Shown here: piece by piece, positions 18,199 to 25,512 of the stretch
How the letters are laid out: each line of letters starts with the position of its first letter
Numbering within the stretch: the first letter of the stretch is position 1
Source: WLWS01 sp965243105
GTDB taxonomy: Bacteria > Pseudomonadota > Gammaproteobacteria > Eutrophobiales > Eutrophobiaceae
NCBI GenBank assembly: GCA_965243105.1
Contig: CBDEUC010000003.1
Coordinates: 2,480,001 to 2,544,000, forward strand
Direction: 5' to 3'
DNA: 64,000 nt
Notes under the pieces: generated by a model
Seen by the model: the letters and a program-made list of their open reading frames with translations, nothing else
Told to the model about the DNA's origin: nothing
Database searches by the model: none
Position numbers and translations under genes: made by a program

Positions 18199-18347
18199 TG
18201 AAAAATAACAAGCGTCTTTACCAGGGAAGAATGATAAGCCTGAGAGCTTACATTTGACTGGTTTTACTGTCTATAGCACCATCATTGGCACAGGTGTTTA
18301 AACAACCGACTCAAACCAACAAAGCTTCGCAAAATACCGGGAAAAAA

Positions 18348-19430
18348 ATGGCAGGGCCTAAATTTAACAAGAACCTGGAGTTCTATCATCGGCTGGTTGA
18401 TAGTATTGAAACCCGCCCGGAATTACTCACGGACTATCTCACTCCAAATGACAGGTTTTTTGTCTGTAATGCGGTGGATGCACCGTTTGTTGATGTGAAT
18501 GACTATCGCCTTAAGATACACGGTGACGGAGTCAGTAAGTCACTTGAGTTGAGTTATGAAGAAATAACAGCATTACCCCGGCATGATCTTGTCTGTTACC
18601 TGGAATGCGCAGGAAATCACCGTGAATTATTTGACCGAATCAAGGGTCAGCCGATTCTTGCCGCCGAGGATGGATTTGGCATGACTGAGTGGACAACAGG
18701 TGGTGTCGGTAACGCAAAGTGGGGAGGTGTTTCCCTTCACGTTTTACTGGAAATGGCTGGCCTCGATCCTGCTGCTGTCCAGGTCAATGGCAAGGGACTG
18801 GACGCAGAGGCTGCAGAAGGTGGGGTGAGTCGACCCATGCCACTCGATAAAGCACTGGACCCGGACACCCTGGTGGCCTGGTCAATGAATGATGAGCCCC
18901 TTCCGGTCGACAACGGATTTCCGCTTCGCCTCATCGTACCTGGTTGGGTCGGCACCAACAGTATCAAGTGGCTGGGTGAACTCCTTGTGTCAAAGTCCCC
19001 TGTGAGCGTAAGCCGCAATACTGAACATTATGTATTAATCGGTCCGGATTGGCCTGCTAATGGCGAGGTTCTCGGCGAGGTCATCAATGAACAAAACATA
19101 AAAAGCTCCCTGGCGCTTCAATGGAACGCTACCCTGCCTGCAGGGCTGAATATTATTCGTGGTAATGCACGTTCACCCCTGGCACCGATTGCAAGCGTGC
19201 AATGGAGTGTGGATGAGGGTGCCAGCTGGAGCGAAGCGACCCTGGTGTCGGAAAATACCAGGTACAGCTGGTGTCTTTTTGAATTTGAATGGGAGGCGAC
19301 GCAAGGGGAGCATGGCATCCTGACCCGCGCGACAGATGCGCAGGGTAACACCCAGCCAATGACGATTCCGTTTAACAAGGAAGGTTACCTGTTCAACCAG
19401 GTATTTTCGCATCCTGTTTCGGTGACCTAG
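18348..19430 (+). CDS. Sulfite-oxidase-fold molybdopterin enzyme
   Basis: The protein has the oxidoreductase molybdopterin-binding domain with the Mo-ligand Cys in LECAGNHR (C87), the GGVGNAKWGGVSLHVLLE and PGWVGTNSIKWL cofactor segments, and a C-terminal Mo-co dimerisation domain (ASVQWSVDEGASW). This matches sulfite oxidase relatives. No heme domain and no signal peptide are seen, so it is probably cytoplasmic with an unknown electron acceptor. The start is uncertain: the frame is open upstream to a TTG at 18285, but the ATG at 18348 fits the domain; neither has a strong ribosome-binding site. Confidence 0.85.
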   Translation: MAGPKFNKNLEFYHRLVDSIETRPELLTDYLTPNDRFFVCNAVDAPFVDVNDYRLKIHGDGVSKSLELSYEEITALPRHDLVCYLECAGNHRELFDRIKGQPILAAEDGFGMTEWTTGGVGNAKWGGVSLHVLLEMAGLDPAAVQVNGKGLDAEAAEGGVSRPMPLDKALDPDTLVAWSMNDEPLPVDNGFPLRLIVPGWVGTNSIKWLGELLVSKSPVSVSRNTEHYVLIGPDWPANGEVLGEVINEQNIKSSLALQWNATLPAGLNIIRGNARSPLAPIASVQWSVDEGASWSEATLVSENTRYSWCLFEFEWEATQGEHGILTRATDAQGNTQPMTIPFNKEGYLFNQVFSHPVSVT

Positions 19431-19563
19431 CTTATACACCGACTCACAACTGGCGAGTCTATTATCACCGGTACAACTGCATTTTTTCACGTTTGAGTCC
19501 TGTCTTTTAATTGCAGCACCACCATTCGCTGTCATATGCGGCACCAGGTAAAGCGCGCAATTA

Positions 19564-19577
19564 TTGACCTGGATCAT
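19564..19577 (+). promoter_or_regulatory. Near-consensus FNR/Dnr-type box before hemerythrin
   Basis: TTGACCTGGATCAT differs from the FNR consensus at two of ten positions and shares the CTGG spacer with the perfect box at 8246-8259. It ends 59 bases before the hemerythrin ATG, a plausible activator distance. Confidence 0.5.
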
Positions 19578-19635
19578 GGTCGAATTCTGCTGTCGTTTTA
19601 AGCTATTGATACAGCTTTCAAAACGGAGGTAAACC

Positions 19636-20190
19636 ATGACCGGGATAATCGATACTATCCACGCGGATCACCGTAATTATTCGGTGCTTTTATCGATGCT
19701 TAATGCTGACATTGATAACATGAAAAAAGGTGAGAAAGCTGACTTTATCAGGCTATATGACATCATGAATTACATGATTAATTATCCGGATGTAAAGCAT
19801 CATCCTGCTGAAGAGATCATTTTCGAACGACTCGAACAAAAGCAGCCGGAAATAAAAGAAGAGGTCACGCAGCTCGTGGAAGAGCATCGGCAACTGGCTG
19901 AGACAGGGCGTGCTTTACAGGAAAAACTTCAGCAGGTCATCGGTGGGGGCATAGTCTCAAGGGAGTCGATCAGTGACGCTGCCAGGGATTACTATGAACT
20001 GCTGTCAAATCACCTGAACTTTGAAGAAGGCAAGTTGCTGCCGCTGGTGAAGCAGTCTTTCTCTGACGATGACTGGCAGAATATACAAGTCAGGCTCTCT
20101 GAAGATGAAGATCCCTTGTTTGGAAACGCTATTGATGAGCAATTTACAAACCTGTTACAGCGAATTTCAGAGTACAGGAATCTAAACTAG
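19636..20190 (+). CDS. Hemerythrin-like HHE domain protein
   Basis: Four-helix di-iron protein of 184 residues that may bind oxygen or nitric oxide or protect iron centres. The ligand pattern is visible: H9 and H12 in IHADH, HHPAEEIIFE near 55, EEHRQL near 82 and HLNFEEGKLLPL near 120. A strong ribosome-binding site (GGAGGT) stands seven bases before the ATG. No YtfE N-terminal Cys-containing segment is present, so it is not a canonical RIC protein. A near-consensus FNR-type box lies upstream. Confidence 0.9.
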   Translation: MTGIIDTIHADHRNYSVLLSMLNADIDNMKKGEKADFIRLYDIMNYMINYPDVKHHPAEEIIFERLEQKQPEIKEEVTQLVEEHRQLAETGRALQEKLQQVIGGGIVSRESISDAARDYYELLSNHLNFEEGKLLPLVKQSFSDDDWQNIQVRLSEDEDPLFGNAIDEQFTNLLQRISEYRNLN

Positions 20191-20225
20191 TTTCTTGTCC
20201 AGCAGGGGCAGGGTAGAGAGCAAAT

Positions 20226-20255
20226 AAAAACCCCGCCCGGGAAACCGGGCAGGGG
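20226..20255 (-). terminator. Intrinsic terminator, strongest on minus strand
   Basis: Stem CCCCGCCCGG/CCGGGCAGGGG with one bulge and a GAAA loop. Read on the minus strand it is followed by TTTTT, downstream of the NTF2-like gene. It may also slow transcription from the hemerythrin side. Confidence 0.85.
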
Positions 20256-20283
20256 CTTGTCAATCACTGTATTTAATCGTCTA

Positions 20284-20766
20284 TCAGGGCTGGTAGGGCA
20301 GGGAAGAATGATGCAGCACAATTCTCAGCGTTCCTTCTTCGTCTTTCTTATAGCCCCAGCTTTTATCAAGCTTGGTGACGTTGCCATCCTTGTCAGTGCA
20401 GATCACCCAGCCCATCCACATTGCCACGTCTCCCTGGATGAAAGTGGCTGAAGTCTCAGAAACCACGTTGCGCCACCCCTTGATCGCAAAACCACCATCC
20501 AGCGGATAGTCATCACTGTGACCGACGAAGTAGGATAGTGCACCTTCTCTCGTTGGTCGGAAAGTTTGTTCGCCGCTTGCGAGGGTCGGCTTGAACAGGA
20601 CCGGACCCATGTTATAACCATAGGCAGCATCAAGCGCGCCGTTGGCCATTTCCGTCGCAGCATCGATACCGCCGTCTTCGAAAGCTTTTGAAATAGCAAC
20701 CAGGGCATCGCCCCATATCTTGCGTGCTTCTGTCAGTTCCTGTTCCGTAATCGTAGTTGTCATCAT
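20284..20766 (-). CDS. NTF2/SnoaL-like small protein
   Basis: A 160-residue soluble protein with an N-terminal helix (ARKIWGDALVAISKAF) and a curved beta-sheet pattern ending in LRIVLHHSSLPY, typical of the NTF2-like cone fold (as in CaMKII-association or SnoaL domains). Proteins of this type are often mislabelled phosphoribosyl-AMP cyclohydrolase; none of that enzyme's zinc Cys motifs is present. The function is unknown. GGAGTG precedes two consecutive ATG codons, either of which could start translation. It stands alone with its own terminator. Confidence 0.75.
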   Translation of the reverse strand: MMTTTITEQELTEARKIWGDALVAISKAFEDGGIDAATEMANGALDAAYGYNMGPVLFKPTLASGEQTFRPTREGALSYFVGHSDDYPLDGGFAIKGWRNVVSETSATFIQGDVAMWMGWVICTDKDGNVTKLDKSWGYKKDEEGTLRIVLHHSSLPYQP

Positions 20767-21014
20767 TACACTCCATAATAAGCACCATGAAGGTGCACCT
20801 GGTTTTAATTGTGAGCCAGCGAGTCAGGCCGTAGCTGTTTTAATACTGTAAAAGCTGCATTCGAGCCGACGAAGATGGGCACAGTAAGAGGCAGCCAGAT
20901 AGAAGTCAATAGAGGAAAGTTCGAATAAAATTTAGTAAAAACTCGAAAAAATCGAAGTTTCCACTGAGCAAAGAAGGCTCCTGTGCCGGTTGACATCCCA
21001 GCAACCGGGGAGTG

Positions 21015-21725
21015 TCAAAAAGAATGGTGCAGGCTGACCTGGATTTGCCCCTTGTCGACGTTGCTGGTTGCCTGGTGCATATAGCCGCCCTGTATTTTGA
21101 AGTTCTTTGTAAGGCTGTATCCAAGCGCGGCATAGAGACGATTTCGATCAAAGGTTTTTACGCGCCGACCGTTGCCAATATTTTTTTCCAGGTTGAGAAA
21201 GATCTCGTTATAAATTGCAAGATACCAGGTGCCCGGGTCAATGTGGGTGTTATTCAGTGGAATATCCATGAACAGTGCGTAGCGGAAACGAGTGCGAAAG
21301 TCCTGGTCCTCCACCCATCGCTGCTCTGTACGAAATCGGTGCCTGAACTTGAGGCGTTCGCCAAGCCCGTGCCGAACCAGGGCTTCCTGGTAAATACGGT
21401 GTTCATTGCTGGTGGCATCGCTGTCCCCAAAAGCACCGGAAGTAATATTGGCGTAACCCTGTGTCAGCGTCACAACCTTGTTCCTCGTGGTCCAGGTCAG
21501 CCCACCCCTGAGCAACAATTGCTCCAGGTCACCACCAAGATCCCAGTTACGATATTGCACATCTCCCTGCAGACCCCATTGCGATCCTTCAAATTGTTTG
21601 GCGAAAAAGTACATGTACCATGCGCCAGTATCGTCCTCGTCGATAGCCTGCTGCGCAAAGGAAACGCCGGGCAGCATCTTCAACACCAGGATAAGGCACA
21701 GTAATTTCTTGATTGGCTTATTCAT
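21015..21725 (-). CDS. DUF2490-type outer-membrane beta-barrel protein
   Basis: A 236-residue exported protein with a signal peptide (MNKPIKKLLCLILVL..., cleavage after VSFA) and alternating hydrophobic strands ending in a C-terminal Phe (QVSLHHSF), the usual outer-membrane barrel signature. Segments such as RHRFRTEQRWVED and RNRLYAALGY match DUF2490. The role of the family is unknown. The ATG at 21725 is chosen over an extension to 21752 because it begins the signal peptide. Confidence 0.82.
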   Translation of the reverse strand: MNKPIKKLLCLILVLKMLPGVSFAQQAIDEDDTGAWYMYFFAKQFEGSQWGLQGDVQYRNWDLGGDLEQLLLRGGLTWTTRNKVVTLTQGYANITSGAFGDSDATSNEHRIYQEALVRHGLGERLKFRHRFRTEQRWVEDQDFRTRFRYALFMDIPLNNTHIDPGTWYLAIYNEIFLNLEKNIGNGRRVKTFDRNRLYAALGYSLTKNFKIQGGYMHQATSNVDKGQIQVSLHHSF

Positions 21726-22194
21726 ACGGGGCGGGATTATGCACAAATACATCGGTGTTCTTCAATTTTTATGCAGCGCTTGGCGAGGGGTAAACGCGCA
21801 TTCGGGTAAGTTTTCGCGTCGAACATCAGCGCCAGGCTGCGTGGATATCTTGAAAGTCTTGCTTGTCATGGCAATGGATTATAACCGTATTTGTCACCCA
21901 TTTGAGGTAGTCAGTGTCAGAATTCCGTAAGCGAAAAGCAGTAATATCTCCTGCGCTGACATAAATCTGTCCTTATTTGATGCATACCGGGCCAGTCCCT
22001 GCTGGCAGCCTGCCTTCACTTGCGGGTTCGCTCGATTAACGATTATCATTTGTCGACTTTCCTTGTCTTATACATCTCGAATGTGTTTTCGAAACTGCTT
22101 TCGAACATCTTTTGAGTAGATTTGCTGAGTCCAATCTATAAATAAAAACAACAATTCAGGGGTCTGAATCGTCGCAGGGGGAACCGCGAGGGAA
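21726..22194. other. Intergenic region before sigma/CHAT operon
   Basis: About 470 bp without a gene. Close to the sigma gene it turns A/T-rich and holds three CGAA motifs at exact 12-base steps (22078, 22090, 22102). No hairpin terminator or RNA gene was recognised in the rest. Confidence 0.5.
22078..22105. promoter_or_regulatory. Phased CGAA repeats upstream of ECF sigma gene
   Basis: CGAA occurs at 22078-22081, 22090-22093 and 22102-22105; the last two are part of TTTCGAA. Regular spacing in an A/T-rich region about 90 bp before the sigma start suggests a protein-binding or autoregulated promoter region, but no known motif is matched. Confidence 0.35.
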
Positions 22195-23007
22195 ATGGAG
22201 GAAAAGAGTCCGGAAGATGCAGGGTTGCCTTCGCCCGAGAGCCTGGTGCAGGACATTGGGCGGGGCAGGTTACAAGCTGAGGGCTTACTCGTCTCCCGTT
22301 ACTGGCGCAGCCTGTATTTCATACTCCAGCGCCGAAGCAATGATGTTGATCTCGCTGCTGACATTGCCCAGGACACCTTCATGGTGGTCATTCGCAAGGC
22401 CCGCAATGGTGAAATAACCAATCCTTCTGCTGTCGCCGCGTTTATTCGCCAGACCGGTATTAACCTGCTTATCGCGCATTACAGGAAGGAAAAAAGAAGA
22501 AATACAGAGGCTGACAGCGATATTATTCTTGACGCCGCCGATAGCTCACCTGGCCTGTTACAGTCAGTAGAAGCAGAAAAGGTATTCGAACTCGTCATCC
22601 AGGTGCTGGAAGAGTTAAAGGTCGAAAGAGACCGCGAGATTCTAAAGGCCTATTTTTTACATGAAGAAGAAAAAGCCGCGATATGCGACCGCCTGGGGCT
22701 GAGCCACGAACATTTTGACCGGGTACTTCACAGGGCCAGGGGCAGGTTAAAGCAATTACTTGAATTCAAGTACGGGGAAATCAAGCTAACTGGTGCAGAA
22801 GAGAGCATCGCCAGTACCCTGTTACTGATGCTTTTTCTCATTGAAACAGCTCATATTCCTTATCATCCGCATAATTTCTCTAATTCTGCATTTACAGTGA
22901 GAGAACCGCACTCTTCCCATCACTATGAAGGCAGAAACGAGATTTACGGAAGAATCTTCAACTCGGGAGGGGAGGACAGCTATACCTGTCCCATGAAAAC
23001 CAGTTGA
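22195..23007 (+). CDS. ECF-type RNA polymerase sigma factor with C-terminal extension
   Basis: Directs RNA polymerase to a small regulon. Region 2 spans about 30-100 (VDLAADIAQDTFMVVIRKAR, residues 51-70, is the core-binding helix) and region 4 about 135-190 (helix-turn-helix AAICDRLGLSHEHFDRVLHR). Residues 195-270 form an unusual tail that contains a hydrophobic stretch (STLLLMLFLIETA, 207-219) and ends in a His/Ser-rich segment; it could anchor or inhibit the factor. First gene of a five-gene operon; the anti-sigma-like gene follows after 11 bp. The ATG has GAGGGA very close upstream. No other sigma domains (region 3) are present. Confidence 0.85.
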   Translation: MEEKSPEDAGLPSPESLVQDIGRGRLQAEGLLVSRYWRSLYFILQRRSNDVDLAADIAQDTFMVVIRKARNGEITNPSAVAAFIRQTGINLLIAHYRKEKRRNTEADSDIILDAADSSPGLLQSVEAEKVFELVIQVLEELKVERDREILKAYFLHEEEKAAICDRLGLSHEHFDRVLHRARGRLKQLLEFKYGEIKLTGAEESIASTLLLMLFLIETAHIPYHPHNFSNSAFTVREPHSSHHYEGRNEIYGRIFNSGGEDSYTCPMKTS

Positions 23008-23018
23008 GAGTGAATTAA

Positions 23019-23657
23019 ATGGATAAAGACTACATAGAAGAGCAGGACATTTCGGGTAAATACCTGCGTGGCGAGTTAACTGCTGAAGAAATAGAGAGCT
23101 TTGAGCTTCTGTTCATGGATGACCCGGAACTGTTGGAGCGACTTGAACTTGACGCAGCGTTTTTTCGACATGCAGGTGGTGCGCACGAAGAAATTGATAA
23201 TGTTAATAAAAACAGCACTTGGTTATCGTTTATCCAGGTTGCCATGGGCATGGCAGCGGGTGTACTGATCATGACTTTTGTACCCCAGTTAACCAGGGAT
23301 GATGAGGATTTACTGGACACCCTTGGTATTGCCCAGGTCGAATACATTGATGAACTCAGGGGTGTTGATCCGGGTAAGGTTCCAACACGCTCGATTGAGT
23401 TAAACAGTAGCGCAGAGAACCTGGTGATTGTCATTGATACCGGTGACATATTAAACATGTCCTATGACATCGTTATTAACAGGAACTCAGGAAACAGGCA
23501 GGTGGTCTCCAGCGTTATTAATGTCGCTGATACAACGGGTGAACTTGTCATTTATATTCCCGTGAGACTTATTAGTGAAGATGTTTATGTCCTGACAATG
23601 TATGAGAGTGGCACTCGTGATGTGATGAAAACATTCTTTCTTGATGTAAGCCATTAG
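23019..23657 (+). CDS. Membrane-bound anti-sigma-like protein
   Basis: A 212-residue protein whose N terminus (ISGKYLRGELTAEEIESFEL, 11-30) has the pattern of anti-sigma domains without the zinc-binding HxxxCxxC. A single membrane helix follows (about 69-88), then a beta-rich C-terminal domain of ~120 residues predicted outside the cytoplasm. Placed directly after the sigma gene, it most likely holds the sigma factor at the membrane until a signal is received. The link is by position and topology, not by a recognised family match, so the function is inferred. Confidence 0.7.
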   Translation: MDKDYIEEQDISGKYLRGELTAEEIESFELLFMDDPELLERLELDAAFFRHAGGAHEEIDNVNKNSTWLSFIQVAMGMAAGVLIMTFVPQLTRDDEDLLDTLGIAQVEYIDELRGVDPGKVPTRSIELNSSAENLVIVIDTGDILNMSYDIVINRNSGNRQVVSSVINVADTTGELVIYIPVRLISEDVYVLTMYESGTRDVMKTFFLDVSH

Positions 23658-23685
23658 CACGGTTCTACATTGCCCTGTAGAAAAA

Positions 23686-24984
23686 ATGAAAAAAAAAGAT
23701 ATACGGGCACTTATTCCGGAGATAGCGACGAGCATGACGGGTGCCAGTTATGGCTCTTCTACATTGAGCGCCGGTATGACCTACCTGGGTCAGTTTATCT
23801 CTCACGAAATCGTTCCTAACACCATAAAGCTGACTACTTCACGGGTAGTCACAAGAGAACTTAACCTTGACAGCGTCTATGGTGACAACAGTCTTTACAC
23901 CAACCTGCTCGGGGATAAGGATAATATTTTCTTTCGCAAAAACGGGCGGTTTGTCCTGAATGAAAACAATCCGCATGACCTGAACAGGATTGAAAAGGGC
24001 CCCTTGAAGGGAACCGCCGTTATACCGGAGCAGCGTAATGATGAAAACATGATCATTGCGCAACTGCACCTGCTGTGGCAAAAGTTACACAATGCCCTGA
24101 TGGATAAAGGTATCGCAAGGAGTGCCCTGGATGCGCGAAAGATAGTCACGCTCATGATTCAGGTGGTTATTATCGAGGATTACCTGCACCAGGTGCTGGA
24201 CGAGAATGTGTTTCACGCTTACTTCAGAAGCAGCAGGAAATACCTGAAATTCGATTTCACCAGCATCCCGACTTTTTTTTCACACGCTGGTTTCCGCTTC
24301 GGGCATAGCATGGTCCGTGAAGTCTATGAAGTGAACAACGGCAGGAAGCTGCCCCTGTTAAGTCTCTTCGGCAGTGAAATGCCTATCCCGGGCGACAAGG
24401 CCATTTCATGGGACAAGTTTTTTAGAATCGACGGTAGTGAAAGTGCGCAGAAAGCGCTTGAAATAAATACTTTTATCAGCACACACATGAAAAGCATACC
24501 AGGCAGTGGTTTGCATAACATCACAACCCATATTATCGAGCGTAATCTTCTTGCCGGGTTGGAAGCCGGTTTGCCAGGTGGTAAGGAGTTTGTACAGTCA
24601 GTTATGGAACAATGCAATCGCTGCGACATCAAGAAAGACCTTGACCTCCACCTGCTGGAGGATATCTCGCAGGCTTCTTTCAGCGATGTCAAAGGCCTTT
24701 CCATTGATAACCTGCCATTGTGGCTCTATATCCTTTACGAGGCACAGGTGGAACATTCAGGTTTCAGGCTGGGCGTCCTCGGAAGCATGATCGCCGCGGA
24801 GGTATTAAGTGCCTCAATGTCCGGTGCTGCTATTTCCGTATATAAGAATGACACTTACGAGGTAGATGAAGTTATGGAAATGCTTGACGAATTAGTTCCG
24901 GGATTCACGTCGGGATTTGATGTGAATTTCAAACAGGCCGACATGTTCATGTCGAATTTGATCAAATTTGTGGAAAACAGCTAG
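23686..24984 (+). CDS. Animal-type heme peroxidase
   Basis: A 432-residue member of the peroxidase-cyclooxygenase superfamily. Seen are the distal His (LGQFISH, H40), the catalytic Arg (PEQRNDEN, R117) with LHLLWQKLHN, and the proximal heme His (FRFGHSMV, H207). The Asp normally preceding the distal His, which binds heme covalently in mammalian enzymes, is Ser 39 here, so heme is probably not covalently held there. No signal peptide is present, suggesting a cytoplasmic enzyme that oxidises halide, phenol or lipid with peroxide. Third gene of the sigma operon, 28 bp after the anti-sigma gene. The start ATG lacks a good ribosome-binding site. Confidence 0.85.
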   Translation: MKKKDIRALIPEIATSMTGASYGSSTLSAGMTYLGQFISHEIVPNTIKLTTSRVVTRELNLDSVYGDNSLYTNLLGDKDNIFFRKNGRFVLNENNPHDLNRIEKGPLKGTAVIPEQRNDENMIIAQLHLLWQKLHNALMDKGIARSALDARKIVTLMIQVVIIEDYLHQVLDENVFHAYFRSSRKYLKFDFTSIPTFFSHAGFRFGHSMVREVYEVNNGRKLPLLSLFGSEMPIPGDKAISWDKFFRIDGSESAQKALEINTFISTHMKSIPGSGLHNITTHIIERNLLAGLEAGLPGGKEFVQSVMEQCNRCDIKKDLDLHLLEDISQASFSDVKGLSIDNLPLWLYILYEAQVEHSGFRLGVLGSMIAAEVLSASMSGAAISVYKNDTYEVDEVMEMLDELVPGFTSGFDVNFKQADMFMSNLIKFVENS

Positions 24985-24995
24985 GAGGAGGAAAG

Positions 24996-25490
24996 ATGGC
25001 TAAAGACTATAAGAAGGAAACGGACTGGGCGGCAGGGCCCCACAACGTATCGACAGCTATATTCGAGGTGGATAATTCCCAGGCAGAAAAACATACCGAT
25101 CTACATCCGTATCTTCCCAGTGACAATGGCAAGTACAAGTTCAAATCGCTGGTGTATCCCGACGGAGCGGGTGGTCACTTTATTTTCCAGATACCCGATG
25201 ATAACGGGCCATGGGATAAAAACATGGGCGTTATTATGCGTTCGCTGAAGTTAAAATTGCAGGATGATGAAAAAGGTAATCCTTACCTGCTGGACGCAAA
25301 TGTCAGCTACGATCTGAAAGGGGGTAGCATTGGTAATGATCCCGGTTGGGATGTCACCGAGTGGCGTGTCGATGTTGCGAATATTGGTAGGGAGGATGAA
25401 GAAATCCTGGACACGGTTACCTGGACCAAGGAAGGTGTAGGTACGATCCAGACCTTCGCCAAGTGGCGTCCTTACAAAGAGCTCGCATAA
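24996..25490 (+). CDS. Uncharacterised 164-residue protein, peroxidase-CHAT operon
   Basis: I do not recognise a family. The protein is soluble, without signal peptide or membrane helix, rich in Asp, Lys and Gly, with alternating patterns suggestive of beta strands (KYKFKSLVYPDG, GGHFIFQIP, VIMRSLKLKL). It has one of the strongest ribosome-binding sites in the window (AGGAGGA, six bases before the ATG) and lies 11 bp after the peroxidase and 22 bp before the CHAT protease. High expression and tight linkage suggest a substrate, partner or target of one of them. Function unknown. Confidence 0.75.
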   Translation: MAKDYKKETDWAAGPHNVSTAIFEVDNSQAEKHTDLHPYLPSDNGKYKFKSLVYPDGAGGHFIFQIPDDNGPWDKNMGVIMRSLKLKLQDDEKGNPYLLDANVSYDLKGGSIGNDPGWDVTEWRVDVANIGREDEEILDTVTWTKEGVGTIQTFAKWRPYKELA

Positions 25491-25512
25491 ACACACAGGG
25501 CAGGTTGTCAGC

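Noticed and set aside
24957..24970. TTGATC/GATCAA palindrome at the end of the peroxidase gene as an FNR site
   Set aside because: There is no four-base spacer between the half-sites and it lies inside coding sequence.
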